Assembly (NCBI GenBank): GCA_963170185.1
Contig: CAUJGS010000051.1
Span: forward strand, 19,754-83,753
From: Bdellovibrionota bacterium
Lineage (GTDB): Bacteria; Bdellovibrionota; Bdellovibrionia; Bdellovibrionales; JAMPXM01
Direction of reading: 5' to 3'
DNA length: 64,000 bases
Shown here: positions 60,340 to 64,000 of the stretch, piece after piece
Layout of the letters: each line of letters begins with the position of its first letter
Numbering within the stretch: the stretch's first letter is position 1
Position numbers and translations under genes: made by a program
Notes under the pieces: generated by a model
Databases searched by the model: none
The model's input: only the letters and a program-made list of their open reading frames with translations
Told to the model about the DNA's origin: nothing

Positions 60340-61390
60340 CCGGCTGTTCGGCCGGATGATCGGCCGAGTACGTTGCCGTTCGTGGTGACGGAAGTGGAAG
60401 GCGTACGGCTGGGCGGATTGGGTCGGCCGCCGCTTCGAGGTTTTCAAGACACTTTACATTCATGCGGTTGGTAGCCGCGCGTTTGGCATTGAGCTCCACC
60501 GAGGTCATTTGTCCATGCGAGGCATCGCAGCGGTAAGCCGTTAGCGCGCCGTGGACCGCATTTGCTTCGACATCGGTAAAGCCCAGTGACCAGACCGCTT
60601 TGATTTGCATCCAGTTTCTTAGGTACGAACAGACGTAGGCGTCATTTGGTGGAAGATAAGAATTTGGACCCGAATCTCCCTTGGACATGTTCTCGCGACC
60701 GCTGACGGTGAGAAGGTGCACGGGATCTAGGAGAAAGTTCGAGTAATGGCAGCGACGTTCTTTGGTCCACTGGTGGGCGCCAGAGCGGTAGGCGTTTTTC
60801 AGTGGAACCACATGATCAATCTGCACGGCCTTGGCGAGTTTGAAGCGATCACCGGTGTAGGGATCGAGCCAGTCGCCTTTAGTGACCTGGCAGGGGTTTC
60901 CGGAACTGAACGTGATTTTCGAAGCGTCCGTGGCGTCGCGAATTAGGACTTCAGCCCGCGTGTTGTAGCAGTTTGCCGGTGAGTCTTCGTTAACCCAACC
61001 GCCGAACATCTCGATGCGATTGTAGCGCGGAATCGTGACGTCGATCTCGGCGTCGTTGGCGGCGATTTGGTGGAGTCGCATGTAGCGGACCAGATCAAAG
61101 ACGGCCGATGCCAAAGGCGAGGTGAGTGAGTTTGTCGTGTAGGCGGAGTTCGTACCTTCTTCGATCTGTTCGACCAGAGCTTGGGGGTCGAGCGCTTGAA
61201 GGCCTGAAAATGGGTTGAGAAGATTTTTGTCGGTATGAGCTTCAGCCGGGTTTTGCGCAAGTAGGCTTACGAAGAGCGTGACCAGAGAGAGGACGGTGCC
61301 GAAGGAGACTGACCATGAAAAAACGGACCGTTTTGATTGCGATCCGTTTTCGAGAGTGTGTCGGCTTTTCATTGTTTGAGAGTTCGTCAT
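60317..61390 (-). CDS. Secreted HNH/DUF1524-type nuclease
   Basis: A 357-residue exported protein: signal or anchor near residues 22-45 (cleavage probably after AEA), then a domain with QIDHVVPLKNAY (about 190), HYSNFLLDPVHLLTVSGRENMSKGD (about 212-236), matching the His-Asn-His DUF1524 nuclease motif. Such secreted DNases are thought to degrade DNA outside the cytoplasm; in a predatory bacterium they could digest prey DNA, which is inference. Its 3' end overlaps the CCA gene on the other strand by 23 bases. Confidence 0.78.
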   Translation of the reverse strand: MTNSQTMKSRHTLENGSQSKRSVFSWSVSFGTVLSLVTLFVSLLAQNPAEAHTDKNLLNPFSGLQALDPQALVEQIEEGTNSAYTTNSLTSPLASAVFDLVRYMRLHQIAANDAEIDVTIPRYNRIEMFGGWVNEDSPANCYNTRAEVLIRDATDASKITFSSGNPCQVTKGDWLDPYTGDRFKLAKAVQIDHVVPLKNAYRSGAHQWTKERRCHYSNFLLDPVHLLTVSGRENMSKGDSGPNSYLPPNDAYVCSYLRNWMQIKAVWSLGFTDVEANAVHGALTAYRCDASHGQMTSVELNAKRAATNRMNVKCLENLEAAADPIRPAVRLPLPSPRTATYSADHPAEQPVTTSEQP

Positions 61391-61462
61391 GAGTCCTCTG
61401 GTTCCGATATGGAACTGTACTCATGTCGAACGCCGCTTCCGCAACGAAAAAACTGTCAGAAC

Positions 61463-62140
61463 TTAGTTTGGAGGCAGTTGCCGCCGGGCGTCTGTCGCCT
61501 TGCGCCGCTTCAATGCCCAAAACGCGAGCCGAAATCCATAAGGAAGCGCCGTGGCGATGCCGAGTGTTGCAAAGTGCGGAATGTCGGCTTTTTCGATCAT
61601 AAGAGTGTGCGCGACCGCGAGGAAAAACGCGAGATAGACCAGGCGATGAAGCTGAGTCCATTTTCGACCAAGTTTTCTCTGCGAGAAATTGTTGGACGTG
61701 ACAGCGAGGCTCGAAAGAAACACGGCGGCCGCTGCGCCAACCCAGAGGTAGCGAGCGTGCAAGATCGCATCGAAGCCCTCGGCGAGTCCCGCTTCTATCA
61801 GGAAATGAAAAACGACGTGCACAACAAGATAGAGCCAGCCGGCGACGCCTAGGTTTCGTCGAAACTTCTTGAGCGTAAGCAGGAGGCGGGCGGACGATGG
61901 GTAACGAGACGTGAGAAACCGATTCGTCGCCAGCAGATGGCCGAGCATGAGGTTTGCGGCGACTGCGTAAATGGCGACTTGCCCAAAGAGATGGTTAAGT
62001 TCTTGAGCGGGATTGGCGCTCGGGCCGCTGTCGGCGCCGATCCCGAAAAAGCGAATGGCGATCCACGCAAGCGGGAGAACGAGTGAAACCCAGAGCGTGA
62101 ACTTCAACATGGTGTTTAGAATAGAAAGTGAGACAGGCAT
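61463..62140 (-). CDS. msrQ: Haem-binding subunit of periplasmic methionine sulfoxide reductase (MsrQ)
   Basis: A 225-residue membrane protein with about six spans; HLFGQVAIYAVAANLMLGHLLA and YLVVHVVFHFLIE carry the haem-ligand His, and RRNLGVAGWLYL is typical. MsrQ passes electrons to MsrP in the periplasm. The starts ATG 62140 and ATG 62110 are both possible; the former shares its first base pairs with the msrP start on the other strand. The usual arrangement is an msrPQ operon; here the genes are divergent. Confidence 0.9.
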   Translation of the reverse strand: MPVSLSILNTMLKFTLWVSLVLPLAWIAIRFFGIGADSGPSANPAQELNHLFGQVAIYAVAANLMLGHLLATNRFLTSRYPSSARLLLTLKKFRRNLGVAGWLYLVVHVVFHFLIEAGLAEGFDAILHARYLWVGAAAAVFLSSLAVTSNNFSQRKLGRKWTQLHRLVYLAFFLAVAHTLMIEKADIPHFATLGIATALPYGFRLAFWALKRRKATDARRQLPPN

Positions 62141-63065
62141 GGACAAGAACGAATTAAAAAGTCCAGGTTCCGAGTTGGTGACTCCGGAGGAGATTTATCT
62201 CAGTCGTCGAACCGTGCTTCACGGACTCGGCTTTCTGGGGGCTCAGACACTGCTAAGTCGAGCGCATGCCGAGAAGTATCTGGTTCAAGACCCCGAGCGC
62301 CCTATCACCAAGGAAGAACTCGCGACCGGGTACAACAACTTCTACGAATTCAGTCTCGACAAAAAAGAAGTCAAAGAGATCGCCAGTCGTTGGAAGCGAC
62401 CGGCAAAGTGGAAGATCAAGATCAGCGGGCTTGTGAAAAAACCGATGGAGATCGATCTTGAATCGTTTCTTAAGACGGTGACTCTTGAAGAACGTGTTTA
62501 TCGCTTCCGCTGCGTGGAGGCTTGGTCGATGGTTTTACCGTGGACGGGTTTCCCTCTGGCAAAACTTGTCGAGCACGCCGAGCCTTTGGCTGGAGCCAAG
62601 TATGTGAAGTTTCTGACCCATGTTGACGACAAACAGATGCCGAATATCAAAAAGATGGGCTACTACCCGTGGCCCTACACGGAGGGGCTGACGCTTGCCG
62701 AGGCCAAACATCCACTGAGTTTTTTGGCGACTGGGATTTATAAAAAGCCACTTCCCAATCAAAACGGGGCGCCGATTCGTCTTGTCGTCCCATGGAAGTA
62801 CGGCTTTAAAAGTATCAAATCGATCGATGCGATCGAGTTCACATCTGAACAACCGAAGTCTTTGTGGGAAAGCCTTGCCTCTGAGGAGTATGGTTTTTAC
62901 GCCAATGTGAATCCCGATGTCTCTCATCCGCGCTGGAGCCAGGCACGGGAGACACGAATTGACGGTTCGTTTTTTCCTAAGAAGATCGCGACACTCAAAT
63001 TCAATGGCTACGAAAAAGAAGTCCAATCCCTGTATCAGGGGTTGGACTTGAAAAAGAACTACTAG
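62139..63065 (+). CDS. msrP: Periplasmic methionine sulfoxide reductase, molybdenum subunit (MsrP)
   Basis: A 308-residue molybdopterin enzyme repairing oxidised Met residues in envelope proteins. A Tat signal with SRRTVLHG (about 20-27) shows export folded; YRFRCVEAWSMVLPW carries the Mo-ligand Cys, and GTPYYTEGL-type sequence near the end fits MsrP. ATG 62139 is used; a longer frame adds residues that lie in the divergent msrQ. It is divergent from msrQ, which is unusual. Confidence 0.9.
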   Translation: MDKNELKSPGSELVTPEEIYLSRRTVLHGLGFLGAQTLLSRAHAEKYLVQDPERPITKEELATGYNNFYEFSLDKKEVKEIASRWKRPAKWKIKISGLVKKPMEIDLESFLKTVTLEERVYRFRCVEAWSMVLPWTGFPLAKLVEHAEPLAGAKYVKFLTHVDDKQMPNIKKMGYYPWPYTEGLTLAEAKHPLSFLATGIYKKPLPNQNGAPIRLVVPWKYGFKSIKSIDAIEFTSEQPKSLWESLASEEYGFYANVNPDVSHPRWSQARETRIDGSFFPKKIATLKFNGYEKEVQSLYQGLDLKKNY

Positions 63066-63071
63066 AGCTGA

Positions 63072-63755
63072 TCAGCGAATCTTTACGCCGACGGTGAGAC
63101 CTTCGGCTGTCGGGAGAATGGTTCCGCGAAACGATGGGTGTGCGGCGAGCTGGCGATTGAATTCGTCTAGCGAGCCGACCATCAGTTTGTCGTTTCCGCT
63201 TTTCTCAGCTGCGCGATGCACTTCTCCCCAGGCAAAGGTGTTGTCGCCGATGACCACTCCACCAATGCGAAGATGTTTTGCAGCCCATTGGAAGTACGCG
63301 GGGTAGCTCGGTTTGTCGGCGTCGATGAAGACGAGGTCAAATGGACCCTCGGCTTCGATCTTGGCCAGGTTTTCGAGAGCCGGTCCGACGTGGATCTGAA
63401 ACTTCACGTCCAGTTTTTCGGCTTCAAGCGCTGAGCGAAGGTGTTCTTCGGCCACTTTGGCGTGTTTTTCGTTTTTCTCGAAACTGTGTAGTGAACCTCC
63501 TGGCTGAAGCCCGCGCGCGAGGCAGAGGCCGGAGTAGCCGCCAAGGGTGCCTATTTCAACGGCACGAGTCGGGCGAATGAGGCGCGTGAGAACCTCCAGA
63601 TGGCGACCATCCATTGGGCCGACTTGAATCGCCGGAAGCCCTTCTTTGAGCGACTGGTCGCGAATTTTCGCAAGCGCCGCGTCGACAGGCTGAAAGAGTG
63701 TTTCGACATATTCGCCGATCCCGGGCGTGCACTGGGCAAAGTTCTTTTGACTCAT
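63072..63755 (-). CDS. Class I O-methyltransferase (CCoAOMT-like)
   Basis: A 227-residue S-adenosylmethionine-dependent O-methyltransferase. VEIGTLGGYSGLCLARGL (about 65-82) is the cofactor motif, then FDLVFIDADKPSYPAYF (about 138-154) with the metal-binding Asp and a GDNTFAWGEV segment, all typical of caffeoyl-CoA type enzymes. The substrate in this organism is unknown. It is convergent with msrP, six bases apart. Confidence 0.9.
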   Translation of the reverse strand: MSQKNFAQCTPGIGEYVETLFQPVDAALAKIRDQSLKEGLPAIQVGPMDGRHLEVLTRLIRPTRAVEIGTLGGYSGLCLARGLQPGGSLHSFEKNEKHAKVAEEHLRSALEAEKLDVKFQIHVGPALENLAKIEAEGPFDLVFIDADKPSYPAYFQWAAKHLRIGGVVIGDNTFAWGEVHRAAEKSGNDKLMVGSLDEFNRQLAAHPSFRGTILPTAEGLTVGVKIR

Positions 63756-63814
63756 ATTTGATCCTTTGGAATGGTCGAGATACTATCGCGCTACACCGTC
63801 TACGGGGAAGTTTC

Positions 63815-64000
63815 ATGGCATCGAATCAAACTCCTGATCGCAATCACACGAATAAAGCGAAACCGGCTAAGAACTTTGGCGAGCCCGGTTGGGGTGACGG
63901 GGCGACGACGGCTGCCACGGCTGAGGGAGCTGAAAAGCTCACGGTGAAGGCGTTTAGCGCGGATACGAAAATCGGTTTCGCAGGTTCGATGAAACGTCGT
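63815..64000 (+). CDS. Partial gene, 3' end beyond window
   Basis: The frame opens at ATG 63815, preceded by a GGGGAAG site, and stays open to the last base, giving 62 codons. The visible part is rich in Ala, Lys and Gly, with no signal peptide, and the sequence NFGEPGWGDGA is not a family I recognise. It starts divergently from the O-methyltransferase. Confidence 0.55.
   Translation, partial: MASNQTPDRNHTNKAKPAKNFGEPGWGDGATTAATAEGAEKLTVKAFSADTKIGFAGSMKRR

Noticed and set aside
1..64000. CRISPR array or rRNA operon
   Set aside because: No regularly spaced repeats of 25-40 bases and no rRNA-like stretch were seen.

Overview
The window looks like chromosome of a Bdellovibrio-like bacterium (phylum Bdellovibrionota). 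The evidence is a complete Myxococcus/Bdellovibrio-type gliding-motor operon carrying AgmX/PglI C-terminal and myxobacterial-type outer-membrane barrel families, many small secreted lipoproteins and beta-barrels, several cell-wall enzymes, and roughly balanced base composition. This assignment comes from gene content only; no rRNA is present to confirm it.

Layout: (1) 1-about 14.1 kb is the right part of an integrated conjugative element, all on the + strand. It holds VirB4, VirB5/TrbJ-, VirB6/TrbL-, VirB8/TraE-, VirB9-, VirB10- and VirD4-like transfer genes and a glycine-zipper lipoprotein, with two probable cargo genes (a class III cyclase-fold protein and a PIN nuclease). Next come a small MOBC-type (restriction-endonuclease-fold) relaxase candidate, a large inverted repeat that looks like oriT, an accessory protein, an XRE regulator with a palindromic operator, small ORFs, and a large serine recombinase whose reading frame runs into the 3' end of a tRNA-Ala(GGC) gene. 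The left end lies outside the window. (2) 14.3-26.7 kb is a barrel protein followed by the gliding operon: ExbB, two ExbD, a 1032-aa TPR protein, a small exported protein, a GltG/GltJ-like protein, a lipoprotein, an OM barrel, a second repeat protein, a VWA lipoprotein, then RidA. (3) 26.7-31.9 kb has a DUF218 protein, an Mla-type lipid transport operon whose ATPase has lost all its catalytic motifs, and a LolC/E permease. (4) 31.9-35.0 kb (minus strand) is dapD, an M14 amidase, murI and a membrane protein, i.e. diaminopimelate and peptidoglycan precursor metabolism.

(5) 35.1-37.9 kb is tRNA-Leu(UAA) followed by the 3' remnant of a second large serine recombinase and a decayed accessory stretch (YedK/HMCES-type peptidase, small secreted protein, truncated DoxX-like protein), apparently an older scar of the same kind of integration. 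(6) 38-46.5 kb is an envelope-rich stretch: barrels, EF-hand lipoprotein, patatin, two L,D-transpeptidases and an OmpA-type protein. (7) 46.6-64 kb is mostly housekeeping: Rsm22-like methyltransferase, a peroxiredoxin with a histone-like tail, kynurenine formamidase and tryptophan dioxygenase, a five-gene minus-strand operon (secreted protein, formimidoylglutamase-like, threonine aldolase, AsmA, TDO), QueG, CCA/polyA polymerase, a secreted HNH nuclease, divergent msrQ/msrP, an O-methyltransferase and a partial gene at the right edge.

For the non-specialist: the most unusual parts are the conjugative element with its MOBC-like relaxase/oriT module and tRNA read-through recombinase, the catalytically dead MlaF-like ATPase, and the asymmetric ExbD pair in the gliding motor.
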